Under the pieces are notes generated by a model. It was not told the DNA's origin. It saw nothing but the letters and a program-made list of their open reading frames with translations, and searched no databases. A stretch of DNA of 37,560 nt from a virus: positions 1-37,560 of the IMG/VR virus record IMGVR_UViG_3300032289_000190; one strand, given 5' to 3'. The position numbers and the translations under genes are program-made. Positions 37,325 through 37,560 of this stretch are shown one piece after another. Each line of letters opens with the position of its first letter. Within the stretch, counting starts at the first letter, position 1.

Positions 37325-37560
37325 GCGTCTTACCAGTAGGATTTGGCTCTGCAGCTGGCGGTACACCTGCTGGTGCAGTAGAGCGCAGTCTGCGGTTTAA
37401 CAGAGCAGATTCTGCGTATTTAAATAGAACGCCCGGCTCTGCTGGTAATAGAAAAACGTGGACTTTTTCGTGTTGGTTTAAAAGAGGGCTTTTAAGTGGT
37501 AGCGACCTACCAATATTCAGCGCACAAGCTGCAACTTACTACGACTCAATTAGATTTAAC
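37321..37560 (+). CDS. LamG-like tail protein, N-terminal part (3' truncated by window edge)
   Basis: TTG start at 37321, AGGAG 8 bases upstream, open to the window edge. The visible 80 residues include RSLRFNRADSAYLNRTPGSA and KTWTFSCWFKRGLL, the opening of a LamG/concanavalin-like domain, which the left edge of the window appears to continue. The two pieces are not simply joined end to end, because the direct junction gives a stop after two codons. A missing stretch is needed. Confidence 0.75.
   Translation, partial: MSVLPVGFGSAAGGTPAGAVERSLRFNRADSAYLNRTPGSAGNRKTWTFSCWFKRGLLSGSDLPIFSAQAATYYDSIRFN

Noticed and set aside
1-37560. tRNA genes, integrase, phage RNA polymerase
   Set aside because: None recognised by eye in any region; the long gene-free stretch at 28.0-28.6 kb shows no cloverleaf.

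Overview
The window is most of the genome of a lytic-type, podovirus-like tailed phage. It has T7-like replication proteins but no phage RNA polymerase, and its promoters look like bacterial sigma-70 promoters, several with an extended -10. It carries a B12-dependent (class II) ribonucleotide reductase. No integrase or recognisable repressor is visible. A T7-like replisome, no RNA polymerase and a cobalamin-dependent reductase together recall the cobavirus / Zobellviridae-type podoviruses of aquatic bacteria. That placement is inference, and the host cannot be read from the sequence.

Layout. From 1 to 14.05 kb (+ strand) lie the end of a large receptor-binding tail protein, a tail-fibre accessory protein, a small membrane protein, three tiny Lys-rich proteins, two tail-tube/nozzle proteins, a tail-collar fibre, a run of large internal virion (ejection) proteins, a 3-TM holin and a GH24 endolysin. 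From 14.03 to 28.02 kb (- strand) lies the early/metabolic block: class II RNR, a GT-B glycosyltransferase, a DUF3310 protein, a metallophosphatase, a PD-(D/E)XK-like nuclease, a 5'-3' exonuclease, an SSB-like protein, family A DNA polymerase, primase-helicase, about a dozen small early proteins (zinc-binding, DUF1289, membrane peptides, a Gp88-like protein), and at its head a 167-residue protein with its own promoter, palindrome and terminator. From 28.02 to 28.64 kb is a divergent, repeat-rich intergenic control region, the best candidate for an origin or switch. From 28.64 to 37.56 kb (+ strand) lie small and large terminase, a zincin-like HExxH protein, portal, two small proteins, scaffold, major capsid protein, a strong terminator, and two tail-fibre genes. 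The 5' end of a LamG-like tail gene then runs off the right edge.

The left edge opens inside what looks like the same tail gene, so the molecule is probably circularly permuted or terminally redundant. Only a few hundred bases seem to be missing between the two edges.

The most striking unexplained signal is a 14-18 bp palindrome family, TAGATA-NN-TATCTA. It has seven perfect copies plus one or two near copies, all inside the leftward early block. Four copies sit immediately upstream of a Shine-Dalgarno sequence. Three lie inside genes and are read in the same codon phase as D-x-Y-L. This looks like a phage-wide regulatory site, either a DNA operator or an mRNA hairpin, with no described counterpart that I recognise. 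Two rightward promoters with nearly the same sequence (28.5 and 33.3 kb) drive the packaging and capsid genes, and two full-consensus sigma-70 promoters lie inside structural genes.
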